From the NCBI RefSeq assembly GCF_003386535.1, contig NZ_QTTN01000045.1, forward strand, positions 1 through 51,415: DNA of 51,415 bases, in the 5' to 3' direction. Shown one piece after another: positions 25,393 through 34,375 of the stretch; position 1 is the first letter of the stretch; each line of letters starts with the position of its first letter. The notes below the pieces were generated by a model. That model was not told the origin of the DNA and made no database searches. It saw only the letters and a program-made list of their open reading frames with translations. Made by a program: the position numbers and the translations under genes. Origin of the DNA: Paenibacillus taihuensis. Lineage in GTDB: Bacteria > Bacillota > Bacilli > Paenibacillales > Paenibacillaceae.

Positions 25393-26206
25393 GTTGTGCT
25401 ATGATTGAATATCTCCTCTGTTTGTTCTCTAACATATTCCGCATGCGTGTTTCTTCATTCATATTCATTAAATAATACCTCGATTGTATTCCAATCATTC
25501 TCCGATAATTTCTTACATCCTTTAATGAGTAATATCCTTGCAGCCCTTGCTCGATTGTTAATTCTTCATCTGGCTTACAAACCGATTTAAATCTCTCTCG
25601 TCCTAGTTTTATAAACGCTTGCGTAACATCGATTACTGGATCAGATAGCTTAAGACTCACGGTACCGAAATCAATAAATCTGTCTCGAGAAGCGAGTATC
25701 TGTGATGAGTTTAGACAGATCCAGCTCCATGTTTTAAGTAGGATTGTATATTCATTTTTTTTCTCTTTCCATTCCCCGACTAAATTAATGACTTTTTGTT
25801 CTTTTGTTCTTAGCTTATATTCATCCAATTCATCTTTCGAGGCCCAATTATCACGATTTGGTACAAACTTCAATATGTGTCTGCCGAACGCATTTTTTGG
25901 TTCAAGGATATGCTGTTCTTCTTCCGTTAGATCCTTCCATCGTAAAGTACTCGTAACAGGTAATAATCCTCGGTCGTCTAAAAATTCCTTTAAGCCGACT
26001 TCATCATGATCGTACTTCCTAAAGTTTACGAACTTTCCAACGACAGAGTGTTCGAGCCACTCGATTCTGCGTTCACCAACTAATTCTTGATATTGACGAA
26101 TTTTTAATTTGAGAATTTCCATTTGCTTGTCCAGAGTAAGTAATCTCTTGTACTTCCCACTTACAAGGAAATGCATTAAATTGCACATATTCTTCAATTC
26201 CTTCAT
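25370..26206 (-). CDS. Unrecognised 278-aa island protein
   Basis: I do not recognise this protein. It is soluble (no signal or long hydrophobic run), rich in Lys, Glu, Arg, and mainly helical. The N-terminus, KQMEILKLKIRQYQELVGERRIEWLEHSVVGKFVNFRKY, could be a short coiled region. DLTEEEQHILEPKNAFGRHIL and WKEKKNEYTILLKTWSWICLNSSQILASRDRF follow. It ends in a His/Arg-rich tail. There is no catalytic motif I can name. The ribosome site before the ATG at 26206 is weak, so the true start may differ. Codon use matches the AT-rich island, and it sits between a regulator and a recombinase, so it may belong to the mobility or regulation module. Confidence 0.6.
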   Translation of the reverse strand: MKELKNMCNLMHFLVSGKYKRLLTLDKQMEILKLKIRQYQELVGERRIEWLEHSVVGKFVNFRKYDHDEVGLKEFLDDRGLLPVTSTLRWKDLTEEEQHILEPKNAFGRHILKFVPNRDNWASKDELDEYKLRTKEQKVINLVGEWKEKKNEYTILLKTWSWICLNSSQILASRDRFIDFGTVSLKLSDPVIDVTQAFIKLGRERFKSVCKPDEELTIEQGLQGYYSLKDVRNYRRMIGIQSRYYLMNMNEETRMRNMLENKQRRYSIIAQQINHHHP

Positions 26207-26438
26207 AACGAAGGATTAGCCAATATTTAATAAAACTATTCCATGATACCAATAAGGACAAAATATTGCTCGCATCCGAATAATACTACCTCTCTCGTAT
26301 TCGCTTCACCGTTTATTCTATTCACGCATGATTTATCATCAAAAGAGCACAAATGTATGGAAGTTATTTCTGATGTACACAATTTAGTTATCCACCTGGA
26401 TCTTCTATATAAACATTTTTGCTGACTGGAGGTTTGAT

Positions 26439-27494
26439 ATGCATAATCACATAAGAAATGACCTCACTACGAGAATTGAATGTAAAATGAGATTACTACC
26501 ATGGTACGTACAAGAATTTCTTGAAGGAAATAGGTACAAAAAATCTCCCAATACACTTCTGAACTATGTTTATGATTACATCTCATTTTTTGATTGGCTC
26601 ATTGCCAAATGCTTTTATCACGGTGCAAGAGAAAATATTCCTGTTGAAGTATTGGAAAAGCTAAATACTTTAGACATAGAGAGTTATACAACAACCCTTT
26701 CTAATGAAAAAGGAAATACAAAGAATTCTATTGCACGAAAGGTAGCGGCTTTGAAGTCCCTATTCGGTTTTCTTAGTCATTCTCTAGAAGACGAATCAGG
26801 CTTTCCTTGCCTTAAACGTAACGTTATGGTTAAAGTCCACAGTGAACCGAACTACGTCTCAGCTGAGAAAAGGGCATCGCTCATTGAGGACTATATACTT
26901 TTGAATGAAGATATCGCAGAATTTCGACTGTTTATCACTGAGAAATATGGTGATTTATGCAGTTCTAATAAGCGAATTTTTAATGCTTATCAAAAAAATA
27001 AGGAACGAGACTTAGCGATAATTAGCCTTGTTCTTGGATCTGGATTGAGAATCTCTGAAGCCCTTTCACTAGACCTTGTCGATGTTGACTTGAATTCAGC
27101 ATCAGTTTCTATTGTGAGGAAAGGTAAAAAAGAAGCCGTAATCATTAGCAGAGTTGCTCAACATGATTTAAAATCTTATCTAGATACTCGCCAATCCCGT
27201 TATTTTGTTAATGGCGAAATCCAAGCCGTTTTCCTCTCGCAGCCAACTGGTCCACATGGTATGGTTGGCCGATTAACTATCAGAGCTGCGCAAAAAATGT
27301 TAGAACGGTATGTAGAATTATTCGGAATGCCTGAGTTAAATCACCAGAAGCTCAGACAATCCTTTGCTACTATGTTCCATCAAGAGAACAATAATCTAGA
27401 AAAGTTGCAAGAACAATTAGGCCAATCGGATTTAAATGTGACAAGAGTATACAATCATGTAGCTACGACTAATCGGAAAACGGGTAAAATTTGA
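26439..27494 (+). CDS. XerS-like tyrosine recombinase with altered active-site histidines
   Basis: 351 residues; the ATG follows ACTGGAGGTTTGAT. It shares the XerS layout: LLPWYVQEFLEGNRYKKSPNTLLNYVYDYISFFDWLIAKC for the core-binding domain, ARKVAALKSLFGFLSHSLEDESGFPCLKRNVM, and SGLRISEALSLDLVDVDL. Arg204, Lys228, Arg306 and Tyr338 are present. Where the family has His in HKLR and LGH, this protein has Gln303 (QKLR, though His302 is next to it) and Gln329 (LGQSD). It may therefore be a weak or specialised recombinase, or act mainly in DNA binding. The chromosomal xerS at 6870 keeps both His residues. It is transcribed away from the 278-aa gene. Confidence 0.8.
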   Translation: MHNHIRNDLTTRIECKMRLLPWYVQEFLEGNRYKKSPNTLLNYVYDYISFFDWLIAKCFYHGARENIPVEVLEKLNTLDIESYTTTLSNEKGNTKNSIARKVAALKSLFGFLSHSLEDESGFPCLKRNVMVKVHSEPNYVSAEKRASLIEDYILLNEDIAEFRLFITEKYGDLCSSNKRIFNAYQKNKERDLAIISLVLGSGLRISEALSLDLVDVDLNSASVSIVRKGKKEAVIISRVAQHDLKSYLDTRQSRYFVNGEIQAVFLSQPTGPHGMVGRLTIRAAQKMLERYVELFGMPELNHQKLRQSFATMFHQENNNLEKLQEQLGQSDLNVTRVYNHVATTNRKTGKI

Positions 27495-27604
27495 TAAGGC
27501 TTATGTATAAGCAAGCTATTGGGCATTGTTCTGTTTCTCGTTGGTAATCCGATGAATTGCATTATATGAGCTCCAAAGAACCCGATAAACAAATAAAAAT
27601 TCGA

Positions 27605-27633
27605 AGCACTAACCCGCTTCGGATTTTTTTGTT
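27605..27633 (+). terminator. Terminator after XerS-like gene
   Basis: CGAAGC (27602-27607) and GCTTCG (about 27619-27624) form the stem, followed by GATTTTTTT. Confidence 0.7.
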
Positions 27634-27762
27634 GTCATTGCGTTAAATTGCGTCTCTTGAATGATTGGAGCACTTTGGATATTGATTAAGTATACACCTT
27701 TATTTCGTTTACTAGTTGATAAAGAACAAATGTTCGCATATACTACCACAGAGGTGATATGT

Positions 27763-28134
27763 GTGATCTCAACGCCAGAAGAACTTGTGATGATCAAAGA
27801 GTGCTGCCTGCTGCCGCTCATGCTGGATATGGTGGAAAAGCAACGAAAGGACTTGGAGACTTCGACAACACCTATGAAGTCTCTATACCTGGCAGCGCTC
27901 CTCAAACTCCAAGACATGATCCATGCCGATCTCGTGTACACGCGGAACCAACTACGAACGGCAGATATTAAGCTGTGGAAAGTCGACGCTTCTGAGGTCC
28001 GCGAAAAATCAGCGTTTAAATACGAGTACATGAACAAGGGGTACCGCGGAGTATTTGAGATGCTCAGGAGCCTTGTAAAAGCTGAATTATCGAAGAAGTT
28101 CGGTCAGTATATCGCTAAGGTATTCGAAAAATAA
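27763..28134 (+). CDS. Small hypothetical protein
   Basis: 123 residues from a GTG at 27763 that follows AGAGGTGATAT; an earlier codon in the same frame (27661) lacks a ribosome site. I do not recognise the family. It is acidic at the start (STPEELVMIKECCLLPLMLDMVEKQRKDLE) and then helical (SLYLAALLKLQDMIHADLVYTRNQLRTADIKLWKVD, KSAFKYEYMNKGYRGVFEMLRSLVKAELSKKFGQYIAKVF). No signal or membrane segment. The GC content is higher than its neighbours, so it may have come separately. A hairpin (AGACAGCTCTGG ... ACAGGACTGTCT) follows. Confidence 0.6.
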   Translation: MISTPEELVMIKECCLLPLMLDMVEKQRKDLETSTTPMKSLYLAALLKLQDMIHADLVYTRNQLRTADIKLWKVDASEVREKSAFKYEYMNKGYRGVFEMLRSLVKAELSKKFGQYIAKVFEK

Positions 28135-28135
28135 A

Positions 28136-28182
28136 AGACAGCTCTGGATGGAATGATGGATCATTCTTACAGGACTGTCTCT
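28136..28182 (+). terminator. Weak hairpin after the small hypothetical gene
   Basis: AGACAG and CTGTCT pair around a larger AT-rich loop containing GGATGGAATGATGGATCATTC. The T tract is poor, so this is a weak terminator candidate. Confidence 0.4.
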
Positions 28183-28267
28183 CACTATCCTCAAAGTACA
28201 AATGATTCAAATATTGGATGACGCAGTTTACTATCCTTCGTGTAGCACTGAAATTTAACATTGCAAG

Positions 28268-28453
28268 TTAGTACCGGCTCAAACAGTCCTTACTTTCTCC
28301 TGTAACGATTTGCTTGGCCACTGCCCGGAACGCATTCAATACGTAGGATGGAGTTTCACCTTCTAGGATTTTCTCGATGTATCTTCCAATACCTCCGTAG
28401 CTGACTAGGCCATATCTAGATACATATCGAGGCTCGTGATCCAGTACTTCTCC
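28268..28453 (-). pseudogene. Startless 61-codon open stretch, remnant of an unknown gene
   Basis: On the minus strand a frame from 28453 to the stop at 28268 reads GEVLDHEPRYVSRYGLVSYGGIGRYIEKILEGETPSYVLNAFRAVAKQIVTGESKDCLSRY. It has no ATG, GTG or TTG at its head and begins straight after an in-frame stop. The codon use looks protein-like, so it is probably the tail of a decayed gene. I do not recognise the family. The rest of 28135-28591 shows nothing I can support. Confidence 0.4.
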
Positions 28454-28591
28454 TTACTCGTTTTTAAACTTTTTTCTTAAATCACCTCAGCACCCATAAA
28501 CTGTAAAAATATGCTTTTCATCGTGTCTTACGATCAACCCGTCATCCCAAGCTTTTTTCGGTGTAGCTGCTTATTTTGAACAAGAATCTAT

Positions 28592-28861
28592 TTAATCTCT
28601 CATCTTTGTATAGCTTTCCTGCACTTCTTTATTCATCTCTTCTAACCATAATGCAAATTCTTCTACTTCAGTTACTGTTGGAAACCACACATGTATACCA
28701 TTGCAAAATAAGAATTTTTCTACGTTCCATTTTTTCGAGTCACCTATATCATATCCACCTGCCATTAATGAAAATGTTTTAGATGATGGGTAAAACATTA
28801 AAGCATCAACATAAATTTCCTTTTTCAGGAAAGGTTTATAACAGTGAATTACAATTTTCAT
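28592..28861 (-). CDS. Small hypothetical protein
   Basis: 89 residues from the ATG at 28861, which follows GGGGGAGCAAAA; the frame extends to 28891 but without a ribosome site. The sequence MKIVIHCYKPFLKKEIYVDALMFYPSSKTFSLMAGGYDIGDSKKWNVEKFLFCNGIHVWFPTVTEVEEFALWLEEMNKE is compact, with beta strands then a helix, and resembles small cytoplasmic proteins of unknown role. It lies downstream of hsdS in the same direction but across a strong terminator, so it probably has its own promoter. Confidence 0.6.
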   Translation of the reverse strand: MKIVIHCYKPFLKKEIYVDALMFYPSSKTFSLMAGGYDIGDSKKWNVEKFLFCNGIHVWFPTVTEVEEFALWLEEMNKEVQESYTKMRD

Positions 28862-28946
28862 TTTTGCTCCCCCACGAACTCTTTTTTTCAAATGCTAAGA
28901 CCCATTATACAGTATTTCCCATAGTTCAGTAGCAAGAAATAGACAA

Positions 28947-28994
28947 AAAAAAGACATCCCTGCTCCAAGAGGTTAACCTCCCATACAGGAATGC
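28947..28994 (-). terminator. Terminator of the hsdRMS operon
   Basis: Read on the minus strand, CATTCCTG and CAGGGATG with a GGGAGGTTAACCTCTTGG interior form a hairpin followed by eight T residues. Confidence 0.85.
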
Positions 28995-29012
28995 CTGTTG
29001 AATCACAACAGC

Positions 29013-30143
29013 TTATATTAAGATTGAACTCAAGAGACTTGCAGCTATTATTTTCGAAATATTTCTAGGTTCATTTAAATTATTACTTATTTCATTTACT
29101 TTTTTTAGAAGTAACACAAACTTATTTTGTTCTTCTATATCAGGTATCGGAACGAAAATATTCTCAAGCTTAGTTAAGCCTAATGTTTTATTTCTTCCAG
29201 CTCCACCTGGGGAAGCACGATTAATATCCTCAAGTCCCTTTTTATTAATAAAATGATAAAACAGGAAGTAAGGATTTACTTGTTTTAAATCAGGACGACA
29301 AGAAATAAACCTGTGTGACCCAACTCTTCCATCATCTTCAATAGAGGCAACAGCAATTGCACCTTCCCATGCGAAAACGTTACTAAAAACAACATCTCCT
29401 GCGTGTATTTGATAAAGTTTTTTATTTCCAATTTCCACCCCTGTCAAGGCTGGTTTATGGAAAGTTCCTTTCCCAAAGCTCCTTATACCTAATTCGGGAT
29501 ATAATTCGTCATCTTCAACTTCAACTGGTCTTCTAATGATTGGTGCAATTTCTTTCATTGGTTTATTATCTACATCACTCGTTATTTCTGTATATTTACT
29601 ATATAGAAATTGCGATAGTAGATCACTCTGATTTCTTATTTCTATCTCGAGAGTTTCATTAAGTTTATTGAATTTATTATATTGCTGTACAACTCTTTCT
29701 TGAATGTGTATATCTGGTAAATTTAGATCAAAATTCAGAAACACCTCTTCTTTAAGACGCTTTCTGTTAGTTGTTCCAATACTCCCTCTTAGGCATAGTT
29801 GCATGAAATAATCAGTTTGTGAATATAGCTTGAAAAACTCCATGTTCACATATTCTTTATTCACTTCAAAACTTAAGAAATCGTTTGTTATAGCAGCAAC
29901 ATCTATTGTTTCAGGTATGATACCGAAAGCGCCGTTTCTAGCATCAATCCGAGACATGATAAATTGCCCTCTTCTTGCAATAAACTGATTCTTTGTTCCA
30001 ATATTTATACCCTTTTCAATATCTCTTGTGTAAACTCCATTATGGTACATCCTGATTGTTAATCTTCTATACTCACAATCATCTTTAATTACTAATGGCT
30101 CTTTTACCCTACTTAATATTTGTCCAACTTTAACATTTATCAT
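29013..30143 (-). CDS. hsdS: Type I restriction-modification specificity subunit
   Basis: 376 residues. Two target recognition domains are visible, the first in residues 1-150 (LTIRMYHNGVYTRDIEKGINIGTKNQFIARRGQFIMSRIDARNGAFGIIPE) and the second at about 190-340 (ELGIRSFGKGTFHKPALTGVEIGNKKLYQIHAGDVVFSNVFAWEGAIAVA). They are separated by helices (ERVVQQYNKFNKLNETLEIEIRNQSDLLSQFLYS), with a matching helix at the end. HsdS names the DNA sequence that HsdM methylates and HsdR defends. Its ATG overlaps the hsdM stop (ATGA). The C-terminal helix is short but plausible. Confidence 0.88.
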   Translation of the reverse strand: MINVKVGQILSRVKEPLVIKDDCEYRRLTIRMYHNGVYTRDIEKGINIGTKNQFIARRGQFIMSRIDARNGAFGIIPETIDVAAITNDFLSFEVNKEYVNMEFFKLYSQTDYFMQLCLRGSIGTTNRKRLKEEVFLNFDLNLPDIHIQERVVQQYNKFNKLNETLEIEIRNQSDLLSQFLYSKYTEITSDVDNKPMKEIAPIIRRPVEVEDDELYPELGIRSFGKGTFHKPALTGVEIGNKKLYQIHAGDVVFSNVFAWEGAIAVASIEDDGRVGSHRFISCRPDLKQVNPYFLFYHFINKKGLEDINRASPGGAGRNKTLGLTKLENIFVPIPDIEEQNKFVLLLKKVNEISNNLNEPRNISKIIAASLLSSILI

Positions 30144-31573
30144 AATTTCAATTCCTCTTCCATCTCATGCAGTATCTTAATAATTTTAGCTTGAGAGGAT
30201 TTTAAACTTACTATTATTTCGCTTAAAGATTTGGATTCACTTTCGGTCTCTCTAGAAGGATTCTTCAAATCCAAGTTGTAATTCGCTCTTTTAATATCTT
30301 CAATATTTACTCGCCAAGCCGATTCGTTTTCAACACGATTATTCCACCAGAGCTTCTCCACTTCAAATTCTTCTAATCGTATCGGTTTTGTTTTAGAATA
30401 ATTTTTATACCCTTCAGGCAAAGGATGTTCGAAATACCAAATTTCTTTAGTAGGTCTCCCTTTCTCAAAGAACAACAAGTTTGTATTAATTCCTGTATAA
30501 GGTGCAAAAACACCACTAGGCAAACGGACAATCGTATGCAAATTGAACTCTTCAAGCAACTTTTCTTTAATCGCAGCCTTTACGCCTTCGCCAAATAAGA
30601 AACCATCTGGCAGTACAATTCCTGCACGACCACCATCTTTGAGTAAGTACATCAGTAAAACCATGAACAAGTCAGCAGTCTCTCTAGTTCTGAACTTTTC
30701 AGGGAAATTAATTTCAACGCCATCTTCTTCGATTCCACCAAATGGTGGATTCGTTACAATAACATCAACTTGATCTATGGGGCGATATTCACGTACATTT
30801 TTCGTCAACGAGTTGTCATGCTTAATTTTAGGTGCATCGATATCATGTAGAATCAAATTGGTCATGGCCAACATATGTGGTAGAGGCTTCTTTTCAATTC
30901 CCGTAATCGTGTCTTGCAGTACCTGATTAGCCTCAATATTCTTGATTTGATTTGTATTGATAAGGTGTTCAATTGTGCTGGTCAAATAACCACCTGTTCC
31001 ACAGGCGAAGTCCAACACTTTCTCACCAAGTTGCGGATTAACCATATCTACAACAAACTGTGTTACTGGTCTAGGCGTGTAATATTCACCGGCGTTACCT
31101 GCATTCTGCAAGTCCTTTAATATGTTTTCGTAGATGTCATTAAACATATGGCGATCTTGCTGCGTTGTAAAGTCGATCTCATTGAGCTTATTGATTACCT
31201 GACGCATCAGCGTACCAGATTTCATGTAGTTGTAGCTATCTTCAAATACAGCCTTTACGATGAAAGCTTTTGGATCACTGTGTTCGTCCAATTCCATCTC
31301 TTTTAAATCTTTGAACAGTTTATTATTAACGAAGTCCAGAAGAGCATCACCTGTCATGCCCTCATCATTAGCTGCCCAATCACGCCAGCGAAGACCTTCT
31401 GGAACAATCGCAACATACTCGTCTCGCATTAATTCCCATTCTTCTTCCTTGGCATCAAATACCTTCAAGAACACCATCCATACCAATTGCGATATACGTT
31501 GTGCATCTCCATCGACACCTGCATCTTTACGCATTGTATCTTGTACTGATTTAATTATTGCTGAAACTGACAT
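30140..31573 (-). CDS. hsdM: Type I restriction-modification methyltransferase subunit
   Basis: 477 residues; the ATG follows GGGAGGATAACTAAGG. The N-terminal helical domain (VWMVFLKVFDAKEEEWELMRDEY) precedes the N6-adenine methyltransferase domain. SAM-binding motif I is DFACGTGGYLTSTIEHL and catalytic motif IV is NPPFGG. The GEYYTPRPVTQFVVDMVNP string before motif I is typical of HsdM. It methylates adenine in the site chosen by HsdS and protects host DNA. It lies between hsdR and hsdS in a leftward operon, 26 bp after hsdR. Confidence 0.94.
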   Translation of the reverse strand: MSVSAIIKSVQDTMRKDAGVDGDAQRISQLVWMVFLKVFDAKEEEWELMRDEYVAIVPEGLRWRDWAANDEGMTGDALLDFVNNKLFKDLKEMELDEHSDPKAFIVKAVFEDSYNYMKSGTLMRQVINKLNEIDFTTQQDRHMFNDIYENILKDLQNAGNAGEYYTPRPVTQFVVDMVNPQLGEKVLDFACGTGGYLTSTIEHLINTNQIKNIEANQVLQDTITGIEKKPLPHMLAMTNLILHDIDAPKIKHDNSLTKNVREYRPIDQVDVIVTNPPFGGIEEDGVEINFPEKFRTRETADLFMVLLMYLLKDGGRAGIVLPDGFLFGEGVKAAIKEKLLEEFNLHTIVRLPSGVFAPYTGINTNLLFFEKGRPTKEIWYFEHPLPEGYKNYSKTKPIRLEEFEVEKLWWNNRVENESAWRVNIEDIKRANYNLDLKNPSRETESESKSLSEIIVSLKSSQAKIIKILHEMEEELKL

Positions 31574-31599
31574 CCTTAGTTATCCTCCCAGAGTGCTTC

Positions 31600-33966
31600 T
31601 TATGCTGAATAGATTACTTTTTCTAACTCTTTAATAGCAGCCATATATCCTGGTTTACCACCGAATCGTTTAACAATTTCCATTGGAGAACCAAAAGTTT
31701 GAAACTCAGGAATCTTTAATATTTCAATGCTCTCAATATTCGCAATTCCCTCATCCGCATACTTCTCCAACAAAGCCTCTAAAACGAATCTGGCTTGTTC
31801 GCTATACTTTGCAAAATAATTGCGCTTCTTAACGTTCTCAGCGCGTTCTCTGCGTGTCAGAGGCGGCATATCGAATGCTACATGGCATATCAAGTCAAAC
31901 GGGTCTAAATCCTTACCCACTTCGTCCTGAAGCTCATCGAGTAATATGCCTTGCTCTTCTAGTTCCTTTAAAACGGCATTTTTCTTGTCAGCATCATTCC
32001 ATCTGGTAAGAAAATCATTCATGGATTGATATTGATTCTTCACATTCTTCTTCGTATAGTCGATCAAAGATTCGGTAATCAGTTTACCATCTTTGTCGTA
32101 ATAATACACGCGATGGTTTAGCACTTTCACTTCGACATTATGCACGTAATATTTGGTAGGAGGTTCTCCTCCTCCACCACCTCCAGGTGGAATGCCAAAG
32201 CCACCTCCTGGAGTCTCACCACCTGGCTCACCTTCGTTATCTCCACCATCACCTGGTTCATCTTCAGGAGGAATTCCACCACCTTCTGGTGGTGTCATTA
32301 TAATAACTGGATCACCATCGAAATCTGGGTCAGCAAACAGCTTGGTTACATTACGGAAATCTATAATCGTAAAATATAACTTTCCAAAGTCTTCTCGGAT
32401 TCGTGTACCTCGACCAATAATCTGTTTGAACTCAATCATGCTGCTGATATTTGAATCCAACACGATGTATTGGCATGTTTTCGCATCAACACCAGTTGTC
32501 ATGAGTTTGCTTGTTGTCACTAGAGTAGGATAAGGTTCTCTAGGATCAATGAAATTATCAAGCTCCGCTTTACCTTCCTCGTTATCACCTGTTATACGCA
32601 TTACATATTTCGAGTTTTTAGCAACCATATCAGCATTCTCATTGACGAGTGCCTGTCTCATTCGTTCAGCATGGTCAATGTCCACGCAAAAGAAAATCGT
32701 TTTAGCCATACGCGATTTATTAGCCTTCAAATAGTCTGAAACCATTTTTGCAACAGCATGAGTACGTTTCTCCAATATTATGTTCTTGTCATAATCCTTG
32801 ATATTGTACTCTCGATCCGCAATCTCATGGCCATACTTATCACGTTGCCCCTTGGTTGGTCGGAATCCATCAATATCTTTATCAAGATTAACTCGAACGA
32901 CTTTATAAGGAGCAAGGAATCCATCTTCGATGCCTTGTTTTAGCGAATATGTATAAAGTGGCTCACCAAAATAACTCAAGTTGGAAACTTCCTTCGTTTC
33001 CTTAGGCGTTGCAGTTAGACCAACATGAGTGGCTGCAGAAAAGTAATCCAGAATCTCTCTCCAAGCAGAATCCTCTTTTGCACTGCCTCTGTGACACTCA
33101 TCAATGATGATTAGGTCAAAGAAGTCTCTGGAGAACTCCTTGTAAGCATTTTGGAAATCATCATTTCCAGATATGCCCTGATACAGCGCAAGATAAATTT
33201 CATGCGCCTTATCAATCTTACGATTTTTGATCTTTGTCATCTTATCGCCAAATGGAGCGAAATCGTTGGTCATTGTCTGATCGACAAGGATGTTCCGATC
33301 AGCGAGGAAAAGTATTCGCTTCTTTGATTTTGCCTTCCAAAGACGATAAATAATCTGAAATGCTGTATATGTCTTACCTGTTCCAGTAGCCATTACAAGA
33401 AGGATTCTGTCTTGGCCTTTAGCAATTGCTTCAACTGTTCGGTTAATAGCAATTCGTTGATAATAACGAGGGCTTTTTGATTCCTGGGTAAAATAATAGT
33501 CCTCAACAATCGTTTCCTCAGATTTAGTATCAATACCTTTGGCTATCTTATATCGCTGCCACAGTTCTTCTGGTGAAGGAAACTGCGATAAAGTAAGTTC
33601 ACGCTCAACTGTTCCAGTTGTTGCAGTTCGATCATGCTCCAAGAAACCATCGCCATTGGATGAGTAAACGAATGGAATATCCAAGATGTCACCGTAATTG
33701 ATAGCTTGCTGCATCCCTGCACCAATACTGTGCTTATTGTCTTTTGCTTCAATAATGGCAATTGGAATGTTGGCTTTATAATAAAGGATATAATCTGCAC
33801 GTTTCTTCTCACCACGAGTAACCATTTTCTTACGAACGATAATACGCCCATCTGTGAATGAAACTTCTTCACGAATTTGCCTTTGAACATCCCATCCAGA
33901 CTGGACAAGAGCTGGATTTATGTACTTCGTGCATATGTCACGTTCTGAGAGGTCTTTTTTATTCAC
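31600..33966 (-). CDS. hsdR: Type I restriction endonuclease subunit
   Basis: 788 residues from a GTG at 33966 (after TGGAGGGTTGGTT); a TTG two codons earlier is also possible. The N-terminal nuclease domain shows Asp60 in KKRADYIL and IAIIEAKDNK, the PD-(D/E)XK pattern. The helicase motor has Walker A MATGTGKTYTA (about 194), DECHRG (motif II), TATP (motif III) and QIIGRGTR (motif VI). A Gly/Pro/Glu-rich linker of about 45 residues (roughly 560-605: GGGIPPEDEPGDGG onward) joins it to the helical C-terminal domain. This is the EcoEI-type HsdR. It cuts unmodified DNA far from the site after translocation. It is first in hsdR-hsdM-hsdS. Confidence 0.95.
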   Translation of the reverse strand: MNKKDLSERDICTKYINPALVQSGWDVQRQIREEVSFTDGRIIVRKKMVTRGEKKRADYILYYKANIPIAIIEAKDNKHSIGAGMQQAINYGDILDIPFVYSSNGDGFLEHDRTATTGTVERELTLSQFPSPEELWQRYKIAKGIDTKSEETIVEDYYFTQESKSPRYYQRIAINRTVEAIAKGQDRILLVMATGTGKTYTAFQIIYRLWKAKSKKRILFLADRNILVDQTMTNDFAPFGDKMTKIKNRKIDKAHEIYLALYQGISGNDDFQNAYKEFSRDFFDLIIIDECHRGSAKEDSAWREILDYFSAATHVGLTATPKETKEVSNLSYFGEPLYTYSLKQGIEDGFLAPYKVVRVNLDKDIDGFRPTKGQRDKYGHEIADREYNIKDYDKNIILEKRTHAVAKMVSDYLKANKSRMAKTIFFCVDIDHAERMRQALVNENADMVAKNSKYVMRITGDNEEGKAELDNFIDPREPYPTLVTTSKLMTTGVDAKTCQYIVLDSNISSMIEFKQIIGRGTRIREDFGKLYFTIIDFRNVTKLFADPDFDGDPVIIMTPPEGGGIPPEDEPGDGGDNEGEPGGETPGGGFGIPPGGGGGGEPPTKYYVHNVEVKVLNHRVYYYDKDGKLITESLIDYTKKNVKNQYQSMNDFLTRWNDADKKNAVLKELEEQGILLDELQDEVGKDLDPFDLICHVAFDMPPLTRRERAENVKKRNYFAKYSEQARFVLEALLEKYADEGIANIESIEILKIPEFQTFGSPMEIVKRFGGKPGYMAAIKELEKVIYSA

Positions 33967-34375
33967 AACCAACCCTCCAATTAACCTGCTTTATAGTCCA
34001 TTAGTCATATACTATGATAAAACGGAAATTGCTTTTAATAAAGGAATTTGTTAGAAAAAGCATATAGCATGCCCTTTATCGTATTAAAATTGCGCTTAGT
34101 TTGTTGTTCCCTTGCTTTTTCTAATACGCTAATACTCTCTTGTTCTGCTGTAAGGGATTTGTCGAGATCTGAAGATACGACCACAGTTTAAAGTGACGAT
34201 ATTGAATACGTGTGTAATGCTTTAACGAGATACTTATTTGGGGTTGCTTAGCTTCAGCGTAATATAAAAAAGCCAGCTAACCAAATTTGATCAGCTGGTC
34301 TCGTAGGCTTGTGCGGCAAAAATTAGAACAAATCATATACTTAATTATAACCATAATGTTTATCAATATTTTAAC
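33967..34375. other. Intergenic region with a tnsB-tail fragment
   Basis: 34088-34173 nearly repeats the 3' end of tnsB (20874-20959 region), about 90% identical by eye; on the minus strand it reads DLDKSLTAEQESISVLEKAREQQTKRN, versus DLDESLAAEQASISALEKAREQQAKLQ in TnsB. It has the same orientation as tnsB. It runs on in frame for 18 codons to a stop near 34037. No intact gene is visible in the rest. It marks another lost Tn7-like insertion. Confidence 0.75.
34270..34298 (-). terminator. Terminator of the KAP NTPase gene
   Basis: Read leftward, ACCAGCTGATCAAATTTGG is followed by TTAGCTGGC and a run of T; the stem is CCAGCT/AGCTGG. It lies about 80 bp beyond the stop. Confidence 0.65.

Noticed and set aside
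18178..28000. CRISPR-associated transposon (CAST)
   Set aside because: The core genes are Tn7-like, but no Cas gene and no array of regularly spaced repeats is visible anywhere in the window.
32153..32533. Proline/glycine-rich plus-strand frame
   Set aside because: Antisense of the low-complexity linker of hsdR.
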